64,000 nucleotides of DNA, taken from positions 331,396,077-331,460,076 of the forward strand of contig CM019066.1 in assembly GCA_009667805.1 (NCBI GenBank), given 5' to 3'. The DNA is from Leptobrachium leishanense (lineage: Eukaryota; Chordata; Amphibia; Anura; Megophryidae). The notes beneath the pieces are model-generated. The model was not told the origin of the DNA. It saw only the letters and a program-made list of their open reading frames with translations, and made no database searches. Position numbers and translations under genes: made by a program. This document shows positions 55,012 to 64,000 of this stretch, piece after piece (positions within the stretch are counted from its first letter, which is position 1; every line of letters begins with the position of its first letter).

Positions 55012-56206
55012 CTCCAAGGCAGCGAACTTGGTTTGATGGGGAGATGGTGATACCCTCCACCGTGATAGAGAAGTCAGGAGGTGGGGAGGCATTGGAGGGA
55101 GGAATAAGTAGGAGTTCAGTCTTTGATATGTTGATCTTTAGGTGGTGGGAGGCCATCCAGGAGGAGATGCCAGATAAACAGTCACTGACTTTTGAAAGGA
55201 CAGGGGGAGAGAGATCAGGGGTAGATCTGAGTGTCATCAGCGTAGAGGTGGTAATTAAAGCCAAGCTGTTGATGATTTTGCCCAGGGAGGAGGTGTAGAT
55301 GGAAAAGAGCAGAGGACCAAGGACAGAGCCTTGAGGTACACCAACAGATAGAGGCAATGAGGAGGAGGAGTTACCAGCAAAGGACACACAGAAGGACCTG
55401 TTGGATAAATAGGAGTCAACCCAAGCAAGTGCAGTGTCACCGAGACCCAGAGAGTTGAGGGTCTGTAGAAGGAGGGGGTGGCCAACAGTGTCAAAAGCAG
55501 CCGAGAGGTCAAGCAGGATGAGAATAGAATAGTGGCCGTGTTTTTTAGCAGTTAGGAGGTCGTTGGTGACTTTAGTGAGGGCAGTTTCAGTTGAGTGTAG
55601 GGGACGGAAGCCAGATTGCAGGGGGTCAAGTAGGGAATTGGAGGACAGGAAGAGGGAGAGGCGGTTGAAGACTAGTTTTTCTAAGAGCTTTGATGTGAAG
55701 GGAAGCAGGGATACAGGGCGGTAGTTGGATGGAGAGTTGGGATCTAGGGATGGTTTCTTTAGTAAAGGGGTAACTAGCGCGTGTTTGAAGGCGGATGGAA
55801 AGGAGCCAGTAGAGAGAGATAGGTTGAAGATGTGTGTGAGAGCAGGGGTGAGGGAGGAGGAGAGGGGAGGAATTAGATGTGAGGGAATGGGGTCAAGCAG
55901 GCACGTGGTGAGATGTGAGGAGGACAATAAGGAATTGACTTCCTCCTCAGTGGCTGGGAGGAAGCGGCAGAGGGTGGCAGAGGGGACCTGTGGGAGTGGA
56001 GGTGGCAGATAACTATCTTGTGTTGGGATGTTGCTTCTGATAGTTAAAGTTTTACTGAGGAAGTAGTCTGCCAGGTCTTGAGCGCTGAAGGCAGCTGTGG
56101 GGGGAGGTGCAGGTGGGTAGAGGAGGGTGTTGAAGGTGGACCAGAGCCGTTTAGGGTTGGAGGACAGCGTAGATATAAGAGATGAGAAGAAGGATTGTTT
56201 GGCCAA
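55007..56206 (-). pseudogene. L2-like reverse transcriptase, main domain
   Basis: The enzyme would copy LINE RNA at the nicked target. From the ATG at 56206 the motifs run in order: [16 protein letters not shown] and [17 protein letters not shown] (RT 1-2), [15 protein letters not shown] (RT 2a), [14 protein letters not shown] with the first catalytic Asp (RT A), and [17 protein letters not shown] (RT B). The YADD box is present at about 55245 but only in the neighbouring frame ([12 protein letters not shown]); the frame is restored downstream by [11 protein letters not shown], so two compensating length changes bracket the catalytic box. The frame ends at 55007 in the inserted LTR. Upstream, the in-frame TAG at 56230-56228 separates it from the endonuclease part. 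Confidence 0.92.
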
Positions 56207-56227
56207 GTGGAGGGCAGAGGTGTATGA

Positions 56228-56887
56228 CTAGAGAATATACTTGAAGTGAACAAAATCAGCTTCAGAGCGGGATTTCCTCCAGGCACGCTCTGCGGTGCAG
56301 GAGCATCTTTGCAGGTAGCGAGTCTGGAGGGTGTGCCAGGGCTGAAGCTGGCGGCGTGGGGCCTTACAGAGTCGAAGAGGAGCAAGAGTGTCTAGAGCAG
56401 AGATAAGCGTAGTGTTGTAGTGATTAGTGGCAGCATCAGGGCAGGTGAAGGATGAGGTATGAGGGAGGTTGTGAAGTAGGTTGGAGAATTGATGGGGGTC
56501 CACAGCATGTAGATTTCTGGGAGTGTGCGTGCGGGGTGGGGGAGCAAGGTGTTTAGGAAGTCCAGATAGGTTGAAAGAGAGAAGGTGGTGGTCAGAGATG
56601 GGGAAAGGGCGACATTTGAACTCAGAAATGGAGCAGAGGTTGGAAAAGACAAGGTCAATAGCATGACCATCGCGGTGGGTAGGGAGGAGGGAGGATTGGG
56701 TGAGTCCAAGGGAGGACGTGAGTGAAAGAAGTTTGGAGGCAGCAGGGGCGGAAGGATCGCCAATGGGAATGTTGAAGTCCCCGAGAATTAGGCATGGAAG
56801 ATTAGAAGACAGGAAGTGAGAAAGCCAGGTAGCAAAGTGGTCAAAGAACTGGGAGGTTGGTCCCGGTGGGCGGTAGATGACTGCCAC
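56228..56887 (-). pseudogene. L2-like apurinic endonuclease, C-terminal half
   Basis: Reads YRPPGP, LILGDFNI (catalytic Asp-Asn pair), GHAIDLVFSN and ISDHHLLSFNL (catalytic Asp-His), the conserved boxes of APE-type LINE endonucleases that nick genomic DNA. It is in the same frame as the reverse transcriptase but is cut from it by the TAG at 56230-56228, and it is shifted by one base from the N-terminal half at 56896-57591. Confidence 0.9.
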
Positions 56888-56895
56888 CCTGAGAG

Positions 56896-57591
56896 TCAGA
56901 GGAGAGAACAGGCGGATGCAGTGTGTCTCGAAGGAGAAGAAGAAGAGGGATGGGGTGGAGGGAGATGCTGGTAGGTGCAGGTGGGAGAGAGTAGGAGTCC
57001 GACCCCGCCACCATTTCTCTCACCCGATCTGGGGGTATGGTTCAAGTGTACACCGCCATGTGAGAGAGCAGCAACGGAGGCCGTGTCAGAGGGAGTTAGC
57101 CAGGTTTCAGTTAAAGTTAGGAGGTTGAAGGAGTTTGAAAGGAAGAGGTCATGGATTGCTGTGAGTTTGTTGCACACAGAGCGAGTGTTCCAGAGGGCAC
57201 AGGAGAAAGAGGACAGGCGCTGAGGGATTATGGGAATGAGGTTGCTGGGCTTGCAGGGAGGTGATTTATGTGCAATGGAGATAGGATGAGAGGGGAGTAT
57301 TGGATGTGTTGTGGGGCCAGGGTTAGGGGATATGTCACCTGCATAGAGTAACAGCAGGAGGGTGAGAAAGAGAAGGTGGGAATGGGATTTGTGGGAGTGG
57401 GAGTGATTGGCAGCACGAGAGTTAGAGGGAGACCATGTTCTGAGGAAACAGAGGAGCTCATGCGAGGCCGTCATGTGGGACGAGAGGAGGGAGGGAGAGA
57501 TGCAGATAGTGTAGGGGTCGGTGATAGAGGGGCAGGAGTTCCATTTAAGGAGAAAGGTAGAAGTAAAGAGTAGAAGCATGAGAGAAAGCAT
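56896..57591 (-). pseudogene. L2-like ORF N-terminus with NPGP motif and endonuclease start
   Basis: The ATG at 57591 opens a 231-codon frame. A hydrophobic segment (LLFLTLLLLLYAG) is followed directly by DISPNPGP, which resembles the 2A-like ribosome-skipping motif found near the start of several CR1/L2-type LINE proteins; the usual Glu before the variable residue is Ser here. Then come the endonuclease boxes LWNTRSVCNK (Asn) and LLTLTETWL (catalytic Glu). The frame leaves the true reading near 56900 by a one-base length change. Confidence 0.85.
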
Positions 57592-57656
57592 GATATAGAT
57601 GTGTGTTTACCCGGAGTAAAAAGTGGGCCTTCAAGTTCCTTCCTCCAGTCCTGCAA

Positions 57657-58614
57657 CTCCAGGAATCAACTCTCAATGTCCACTTAGGATGCCACTTGGG
57701 GAGGTCACAAGAGCCAAGGCTCAAATGGAGCCAGTGTTAGTGGTTATATAGGGCAGACTGATTGCATTCAGGCAGTTAAAATGTAAACACCTGAAGCTGG
57801 ATGGGCTGTGTCAATAGGGCAGGAGATTCACATGCTAATTAGCAAAGCAAATGGTGGAGAAAAACAAAAATAAATAAAAAAACAGAAAAAGACCAAGGTA
57901 ACGTTACAATGTGGGTGCCTGCGAATATTGGGTGATGGGGGTCCTACCAGCAAAAGTATGCAGGGGATCAGTTGAGATGTGGGTGTCTGTGGATAATGGG
58001 TGATAATGTCCTACCAGCAAAAGTATGCAGGGGATCAGTTGAGATGTGGGTGTCTGTGGATAATGGGTGATATGTCCTACCAGCAAAAGTATGCAGGGGA
58101 TCAGTTGAGATGTGGGTGTCTGTGGATAATGGGTGATAATGTCCTACCAGCAAAAGTATGCAGGGGATCAGTTGAGATGTGGTGTCTGTGGATAATGGGT
58201 GATAATGTCCTACAGCAAAAGTATGCAGGGGATCAGTTGAGATGTGGGTGTCTGTGGATAATGGGTGATAATGTCCTACCAGCAAAAGTATGCAGGGGAT
58301 CAGTTGAGATGTGGGTGTCTGTGGATAATGGGTGATAATGTCCTACCAGCAAAAGTATGCAGGGGATCAGTTGAGATGTGGGTGTCTGTGGATAATGGGT
58401 GATAATGTCCTACCAGCAAAAGTATGCAGGGGATCAGTTGAGATGTGGGTGTCTGTGGATAATGGGTGATAATGTCCTACCTGTGGAGAGAGGAGACACA
58501 GGAATTAGTGATCGTGATGGTGGATGGCATAGGGGATCTTGGATAAAACTCCAGGAATCAACTCTGAACGTCCACTTAGGATGCTACTTGGGGAGGTCAC
58601 AAGAGCCAAGGTTC
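57657..58614 (-). repeat. LINE 5' region with 67-bp tandem repeats
   Basis: About nine units of GATGTGGGTGTCTGTGGATA, ATGGGTGATAATGTCCTACC and AGCAAAAGTATGCAGGGGAT at 57905-58480, length about 67 bp. They are bracketed by a direct duplication containing CCACTTAGGATGC and GGAGGTCACAAGAGCCAAGG at 57657-57722 and 58549-58614. Position and orientation suggest promoter-bearing 5' monomers of the LINE. Confidence 0.8.
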
Positions 58615-58739
58615 TATTCTTCTGTTCGTGCTATCAGCAGGGGAACAATGTACAGGGTACAAAATTGTGAAGATATGAAGAGAAATAGTTACCCGCCTCA
58701 AACCAGGGAGGCCAGAGTGGGCAGGTAAAATTGAAATTA

Positions 58740-59050
58740 CTGTATAAAAACAGAGACACAGAATGTGTTACAGGCTGTTGGTTCCATCTTTAATTTACTG
58801 TGGCTAGAGCAGCCCAATTCCTCCTTCCCTTGAATCACCAAACCCCCTCTACAAAAGGTCCACAACTGATTCTCAGTAAACACAGTAACATTTAACTGAA
58901 AATAATGAAATGTTTTATGGATTTCAGCCATGCGAAAAGAAAAATAATAAAAAATAAATAAAGGGGGACATCTTTTTCTGTCTACTTATTTAGGAGCAAT
59001 AAGAAACGTATAGCTTGACATTATGATTGAATTTTTCACCTTTAATGCCA
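58740..59050. other. Unassigned sequence
   Basis: No feature recognised. Confidence 0.35.
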
Positions 59051-59053
59051 TCA

Positions 59054-59799
59054 GGGCCCTATTACAATGTTCACGCTAAAACGGGGATGGTAAGGAGAAA
59101 AACCTGCGCCTGCAGGTTTCTCCTTACCCTCCCCATTTTAATGTGATATTACGGTGCAAGTGCTAATCCAGCAGCCTGCCCTGAACCGTAACACGGCGCT
59201 AAGCCTCGGGATGCTCGCTGCAACGCTAAGCGCCGCCGCATCCCTTTGATGTAGTCCATAGGACTCCAATGAGGCCTCCTTTGCTGTTCACATGACCTAC
59301 AGGATCTCGTCTCGTAAGATCCGGCAGTTTGGCGTAGTGATTCGCAGAGGGAGACTGAGAGACTTTTTCCCTCAATCTCTCGCTGCTCCGGGGGCAAGAA
59401 GAGGCGGATGAAGCCACTCTTCCCACTGCAGGATGGGAGGTGAGTATGTGATTTTTTTGGGGGGGCTGTGCTGGTGCTGACTGATTCCGCAGAAACAGTT
59501 AGCACCAGGACAGACCTAGCTGTGATTAACGTTTCAGTTAACCGCAGCAGGACAGTAATTAGCGTTAGGACTTTGTAATCCTAATGCTAATTAACTCTTT
59601 GCGGCCCCATGTTAAGCATAGGGAGCACAAAGTACAGTAAGTTTGTGCTGAAAAGCGCAAGATCCGAATCACTAACAGGTTTATTAACCCGTTCGCGTTT
59701 GGATTGAAATATGGTGCACCCCTGCTAGGGCAACCAAGGCTAATGTGAACGCTCGCACAGATGAGCGCTAACGGTAGCGCTATGAATGTAATACAGCCC
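59054..59799. mobile_element. Harbinger-like MITE, 746 bp
   Basis: Ends GGGCCCTATTACAATGTTC and the inverted GGGCTGTATTACATTC; flanks TCA and TCG differ by one base. It is homologous over its length to 25699-26438 in inverted order. Confidence 0.75.
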
Positions 59800-59984
59800 T
59801 CGACGGTTTCCTTATTGACTCTCCTTCACTTCCTACCATATGACCCCTACGCTATGGTGTATTCTGTGCATACACACACCTCCAAAACCAGAATAATTTA
59901 CCCGGTGTAAATAGCAGAGTTCATATTTATTTGAGATTGAGAGTGTAAGTCCATGAGACTGACTCATGAAGTTAGATATTTTAA

Positions 59985-60199
59985 ATATTTAAATTGCCGC
60001 ACAAGGAAATGTGCCTGGATGTGGCTGATGGCGGGACCGTAGAAGACGGTGACATGGAGGGTGACCCGGACCCCCGGCGAGTACGGCTTACCTTGCGGGA
60101 GGCGGAGGAAATGTTGCTGCCGGGCGGTTCTGGTGAGTCAGCTTGGCATGGGCCGCTGGACCGCGTGGCGCTGGATGGGCTGACGACGGTGCCTGCAGG
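59985..60199 (+). pseudogene. Left part of an ORF interrupted by a hAT element
   Basis: The frame is open from 59985, with an ATG at 60009, and reads MCLDVADGGTVEDGDMEG, then PRRVRLTLREAEEML. It is GC-rich, unlike its A/T-rich left flank. It is cut at 60199 by the hAT; the sequence after the hAT (63374-63626) continues the same frame. The joined product would be about 150 residues and I do not recognise it. It may be part of a retroelement rather than a host gene. Confidence 0.4.
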
Positions 60200-60456
60200 C
60201 AGGCCAGCCATCAGAAATTTTGGGGCCCCTTACTGACCCTCAGAATGGGCCCCCCCCCCCGTGATCCGCTCTTTCCATATGACACGCACAAATATTTTGG
60301 CAAATATAATATGAAGCCTGCCACCACGTCAAGGTAGACTCTTCTCGGCAGGGCCCTACACTAACCTACCTAATACAGGCCTCCCCCTCTAATAAGGGCA
60401 GCTTGTAAAAATTGTGTAAAAAACCACTTTAATCTGAAGTAAATAAGAGCCTTTTA

Positions 60457-60677
60457 GTTTTCAAATATATTAATAATCGAACAAGAACGATTTCAAAAAT
60501 GCAATTAAATACTTGTCTTTACAAATTCAACAACAATTCAACACGTACAAGGAAAGGTACGTACAGTAAAGATAAGACACTGATACTAAGTTTTCAAATA
60601 TATTAATAATCGAAAAAGAACGATTTCAAAAATGCAATTAAATACTTGTCTTTACAAATTCAACAACAATTCAACAG
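60457..60677 (+). repeat. Direct duplication, ~88-bp copies
   Basis: AGTTTTCAAATATATTAATA through CAACAACAATTCAACA occurs at about 60457-60546 and 60590-60677, separated by about 45 bp. Confidence 0.85.
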
Positions 60678-61137
60678 ATACAAAAGGCTATAAGAGCAAT
60701 CAAAATGCAACAGCAAATATAAAATAAACAACTTGACCTAAAACATTAACTGCCAAAAAAGAAAAAAAGGGATCTACTCACCAATGTAGTCTTCTACAAT
60801 GGGAACCAACACTACCTGCTCTGTAGTCTCTCTTCAGGATCAGGATGTCGGCTTCACAGTCACAAGCGTCGTCAGTTCCAGACTCCCTACTCAAAACAAG
60901 TAAAAGTAAAAAAAAAAATTAATAACATTGGGAAAGACTCGAACAGCAGTAAGGGAACAGGTTAACAGTTAAGATAAACAGAAGAATATAAAATGATTAA
61001 AAATGTTACATACCACTGTTGATGGCGCTGTTGATTGAAATGTCGCTCTTCTGCGTTCTGCTTCCTCCTGATGCTCTCTACTGTAATAAGAAATTGTGAA
61101 ACAATCTATTACTTTTATTGCAATGGATTTTGAAAGC

Positions 61138-62815
61138 CCTGAGTGGACCTGGGGAATGGGCCCGGTCTGGGTCCTGGCTGGGCCCGCCCTGGGCATGGGG
61201 AATGGGTCTGGACCCCGGGCCCTGGGCCTGGGCTGGTCCCCGGGCCCTGGTGATGGGCCTGGGCTCGTCCCTGGTGATGGGCCTGGGCTGGTCCCCGGGC
61301 CCTGGTGATGGGCCTGGGCCCGGTCTGGACCCCGGTGATGGGCCTGGGCCCGGTCTGGACCCCGGGGATGGGCCCGGGCCCGGTCTGGACCCCGGGGATG
61401 GGCCCGGGCCCGGTCTGGTCCCCGGGCCCTGGTGATGGGCCTGGGCTGGTCCCCGGGCTCTGGTGATGGGCCTGGGCTCGTCCCTGGTGATGGGCCTGGG
61501 CTGGTCCCCGGGCCCTGGGGATGGGCCTGGGCTGGTCCCCGGGCCCGGTCTGGTCCCCGGGCCCTGGTGATGGGCCTGGGCCCGGTCTGGACCTCGGTGA
61601 TGGGCCTGGGCCCGGTCTGGACGCCGGGGATGGGCCTGGGCTGGTCACCGGGCCTGGTCTGGTCCCTGGGCCTGGGCTGGTCCCCGGGCCTGGGCTGGTC
61701 CCAGGCCCTGGTGATGGGCCTGGGCTGGGCCTTGGCGCGGTCCCCGGGATGGGCCTGGGCCCGGTCTGGTCCCCGGGCCCTGGTGATGGGCCTGGGCCCG
61801 GTCTGGACCACAGTGATGGGCCTGGGCCTGGTCCGGACCCCGGTGATGGGCCTGGGCCCGGTCTGGACCCCGGGGATGGGCCTGGGCCCGGTCTGGTACA
61901 CGGGCCCTGGTGATGGGCCTGGGCTGGTCCCCGGGCCCTGGTGATGGGCCTGGGCCCGGTCTGAACCCCGGGGATGGGCCTGGGCCTGGTCTGGTCCCCG
62001 GGCCCTGGTGATGGGCCTGGGCTGGTCCTCAGGCCCGGCCTGGTCCCCGGGCCCTTGTGATGGGCCTGGGCCCGGTCTGGACCCCGGTGATGGGCCTGGG
62101 CACGGTCTGGACCCCAGGGATGGGCCTGGGCCTGGTCTGGACCCCGGGGATGGGCCTGGGCCCGGTCTGGACCCCGGGGATGGGCCTGGGCCCGGTCTGG
62201 ACCCCGGGGATGGGCCCGGGCCCGGTCTGGTCCCCGGGCCCTGGTGATGGGCCTGGGCCCGGTCTGGACCCTGGGGATGGGCCTGGGCCCGGTCTGGTCC
62301 ACGGGCCCTGGTGATGGGCCTGGGCTGGGCCTTGGTGCGGTCCCCAGGATGGGCCTGGGCCTGGTCTGGTCCCCGGGCCCTGGTGATGGGCCTGGGCCCG
62401 GTCTGGACCCCGGTGATGGGCCTGGGCACGGTCTGGACCCCAGGGATGGGCCTGGGCCCGGTCTGGTCCACGGCCCTGGTGATGGGCCTGGGCTGGTCCC
62501 CGGGCCCTGGTGATGGGCCTCGGCTAGTCACCGGGCCTGGTCTGGTCCCCGGGCCCTGGGCTGGTCCCCGGGCGACTAGTGATGGGCCCGGGCTCGTCCC
62601 TGGTGATGGGCCTGGGCTGGTCACCGGGCCCTGGGCCTGGGCTGGTCCCCGGGCCCTGGGCCTGGGCTGGTCCCCGGGCCCTGGTGATGGGCCTGGGCTG
62701 GTCACCGGGCCCTGGGCCTGGGCTGGTCCCCGGGTGATGGGCCTGGGCTGGGCCTTGGTGCGGTCCCCGGGATGGGCCTGGGTGCCTGGGGATGGGCCCG
62801 GTCTTGACCCCATCC
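61138..62815 (+). repeat. GC-rich minisatellite (GGGCCTGGGCCCGGTCTGG)
   Basis: Long array of ~22-32 bp units such as GATGGGCCTGGGCCCGGTCT with GGACCCCGGT or GGTCCCCGGGCCCTGGT. Long ORFs on both strands (up to 617 codons, Pro/Gly/Arg-rich) follow from the unit composition. Confidence 0.92.
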
Positions 62816-62845
62816 TACTCACCCACTACAGTCGTCTGTCCTGGA

Positions 62846-63089
62846 CTGGTTCTTCTCCTTTCTTCTCCGCTTCTTGCTTCTTTCTTCTTGCTTCTCCGCT
62901 TCTTGCTTCTTTCTTCTTGCTTCTCCGCTTCTTCTTGCTTCTTTCTTCTTGCTTCTCCGCTTCTTCTTGCTTCTTTCTTCTTGCTTCTCCGCTTCTTCTT
63001 GCTTCTTTCTTCTTGCTTCTCCACTTCTTCTTGCTTCTTTCTTCTTGCTTCTCCGCTTCTTCTTGCTTCTTTCTTCTTGCTTCTTCACC
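62846..63089 (+). repeat. Pyrimidine minisatellite (TTCTTGCTTCTTTC)
   Basis: Seven or so units of TTCTTGCTTCTTTCTTCTTG plus CTTCTCCGC. Lys/Glu- and Phe/Leu-rich ORFs here are artefacts. Confidence 0.9.
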
Positions 63090-63373
63090 ACGCGGTGTCA
63101 GAGTTCTTTTGACGCCGCGCAGCACGTGTGCGCCGTCACACACGTGACTGGGGGCGGTGCCAAAGCCGCGTGCCTTGGAAGTAGACGCATGCTGCTTGGC
63201 CCGCCCGTGGCCTGGCCAAAGAAATTAAGGCAGCGGGCAGCGGCCGCCCGCCATCATAGCAGTCACAGCAGTAAGGGGCCCGGCGGGGACCCCGGCAGCC
63301 CGGGCCCCCCCGGGCACCGGGCCCCTTACTGCTGTATGGGGCGTAATGCCCTGATGGCGGCCCTGCCTGCAGG

Positions 63374-63626
63374 CCCTTTTCGAGGTACGGAGGGGGAAGA
63401 GATGGCCAAGAACGGGACGACGCGATACGCACCTCATGGACTGTCCACTGTGAAGAAGCTGGAACCCTCCTGGCGAGGTACTATGGCTGGAGGGTATACG
63501 GGGACCGCGCGGTGGAATGAAGCCCGGCGTCCCTGCTGTGAGATTGGAGGCCCTGGTGTCCCACGATGCCTCTTATACGTTCGGCCGGGGGCATTGGTCC
63601 CCCTTATGTTCCGGGATACGGGTTGA
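63374..63626 (+). pseudogene. Right part of the ORF interrupted by the hAT
   Basis: In phase with 59985-60199 across the hAT and its duplication. It reads GTEGEEMAKNGTTRYAPHG, then KKLEPSWRGTMAGGYTG, and stops at 63626. GC-rich; product unknown. A second frame (63517-63792) overlaps and cannot be excluded. Confidence 0.4.
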
Positions 63627-64000
63627 GGTGACTTTGCCGCCCTATCTGATTGCCTTTTTTAAATGCCATTTTATGCTCCTGTTCCAGGCCTACACTATAA
63701 TGCTGAGCTCCCCTACGATGACAACGTTTCTTTTGCGTCTACAGCTGACTTTTTGTTTCTTTTCCTTTTTTTTTTTTTCCACTCGGATTTAAAATGATTA
63801 TATGCTGACGTTTTAATTTTCACGCTGCTTTTATGCTGACTCTCTTGGTGACCCTTTTTGCTTTTTACACCCCATCCCTCATTTTTCCCAAACATGCTGA
63901 GAATATTTGTTTATTGATGCATTCCCCCCCTTACTCCCCCCATCCCTTCTGCTGGGATACTTCAGACATTTTCTGAGGACGCTTTGTATTTTTGTTTCAT
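63627..64000. other. Unassigned sequence at the right edge
   Basis: T-rich sequence with a C-run; no feature supported. Confidence 0.35.

Larger units (their letters stand above)
50792..57660 (-). mobile_element. L2-like LINE, split by an LTR retrotransposon
   Basis: On the minus strand the order is 5' tandem repeats (57.7-58.6 kb), an apurinic endonuclease, a reverse transcriptase and a 3' tail reading TACAGCGCTGCGGAATATG and TTTATAAATAAAG with (AATAAT)n. This order and the tail are typical of the L2 group in the CR1 superfamily. The LTR element at 51624-55011 inserted into the 3' coding part with a 5-bp duplication. Coding parts carry frameshifts and stops, so the copy is dead. Confidence 0.88.
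60200..63365 (+). mobile_element. 3.17-kb non-autonomous hAT packed with minisatellite
   Basis: The ends CAGGCCAGCCATCAG and the inverted CAGGGCCGCCATCAG are flanked by a perfect 8-bp duplication CCTGCAGG (60192-60199 and 63366-63373). GGGGCCCCTTACTG follows the left end and a related GTAAGGGGCCCGG block precedes the right end. The interior is a tandem array, a pyrimidine array and a short duplication; no transposase. Confidence 0.88.

Noticed and set aside
57905..58480. CRISPR-like regular array
   Set aside because: Units are contiguous near-identical repeats with no unique spacers, in a eukaryotic LINE context.
60969..62822. 617-codon Pro/Gly/Arg-rich ORF on the minus strand (and plus-strand counterparts)
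   Set aside because: It runs through the GC-rich minisatellite, where stop codons are absent on several frames because of the unit itself. No domain or non-repetitive core.
62819..63143. Lys/Glu-rich ORFs resembling coiled coils
   Set aside because: Arise from the TTCTTGCTTC pyrimidine array.

Overview
This window looks like vertebrate, most probably anuran amphibian, nuclear DNA. The evidence is the mix of interspersed repeats: an L2-type LINE, CR1-like LINE ends, a tRNA-headed V-SINE-like family, a Penelope-like element with hammerhead motifs, a Tc1 transposon, a Ty3/Gypsy-type LTR element, and many hAT, PIF/Harbinger-like and piggyBac-like non-autonomous elements. Nothing prokaryotic is present. 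I recognise no intact host gene; the bases between repeats look intergenic or intronic. The species cannot be named from the sequence alone.

Layout. 1-951 is a 317-codon open frame on the minus strand running off the left edge. It abuts a chain of hairpins (about 930-1330) and two piggyBac-like TTAACCCCTT ends (to 1959). 2174-2935 is a degraded hAT element. 2936-6562 holds a Penelope-like element (3578-6024): a GIY-YIG endonuclease ORF on the minus strand between two inverted 838-bp arms, each with a hammerhead-like motif, set inside copies of another dispersed repeat. 7.5-11.2 kb holds a hAT MITE, a SINE, foldbacks and a short MITE. 11.2-17.5 kb is a deep nest: a LINE 3' end split by a 5-kb hAT, which contains a tandemly duplicated MITE composite, itself split by a 2.1-kb hAT full of minisatellites. 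19.6-21.2 kb is a nearly full-length, broken Tc1 element. 22-25 kb carries a GATA-based satellite with a SINE inserted. 25.2-33.3 kb has Harbinger-like, piggyBac-like, mariner-like and pogo/Tigger-like short elements, plus a 74-bp perfect palindrome. 33.9-36.0 kb is a MITE split by a 1.17-kb piggyBac-like element that is largely a chain of hairpins. 36.7-39.3 kb is a near-identical 1.32-kb tandem duplication. 40.9-49.7 kb has further hAT and Harbinger-like MITEs, a CR1-like fragment and a putative solo LTR. 50.8-58.7 kb is an L2-like LINE on the minus strand, split by a young 3.4-kb LTR retrotransposon with a gag zinc knuckle and a long tandem peptide repeat. 59.1-59.8 kb is a Harbinger-like MITE. 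60.0-63.6 kb is an open frame interrupted, with frame preserved, by a 3.17-kb hAT full of GC-rich minisatellite.

How it fits together. The window is a record of successive insertions, and target-site duplications (8 bp for hAT, 3 bp for Harbinger-like, TTAA for piggyBac-like, TA for Tc1/mariner, 5 bp for the LTR element) let the order be read. The most interesting items are the hairpin-chain elements whose shape is kept while sequence differs, the hammerhead-bearing Penelope-like element with a changed catalytic arginine, the unexplained open frame at the left edge, and the LTR element with an expanded coding minisatellite.
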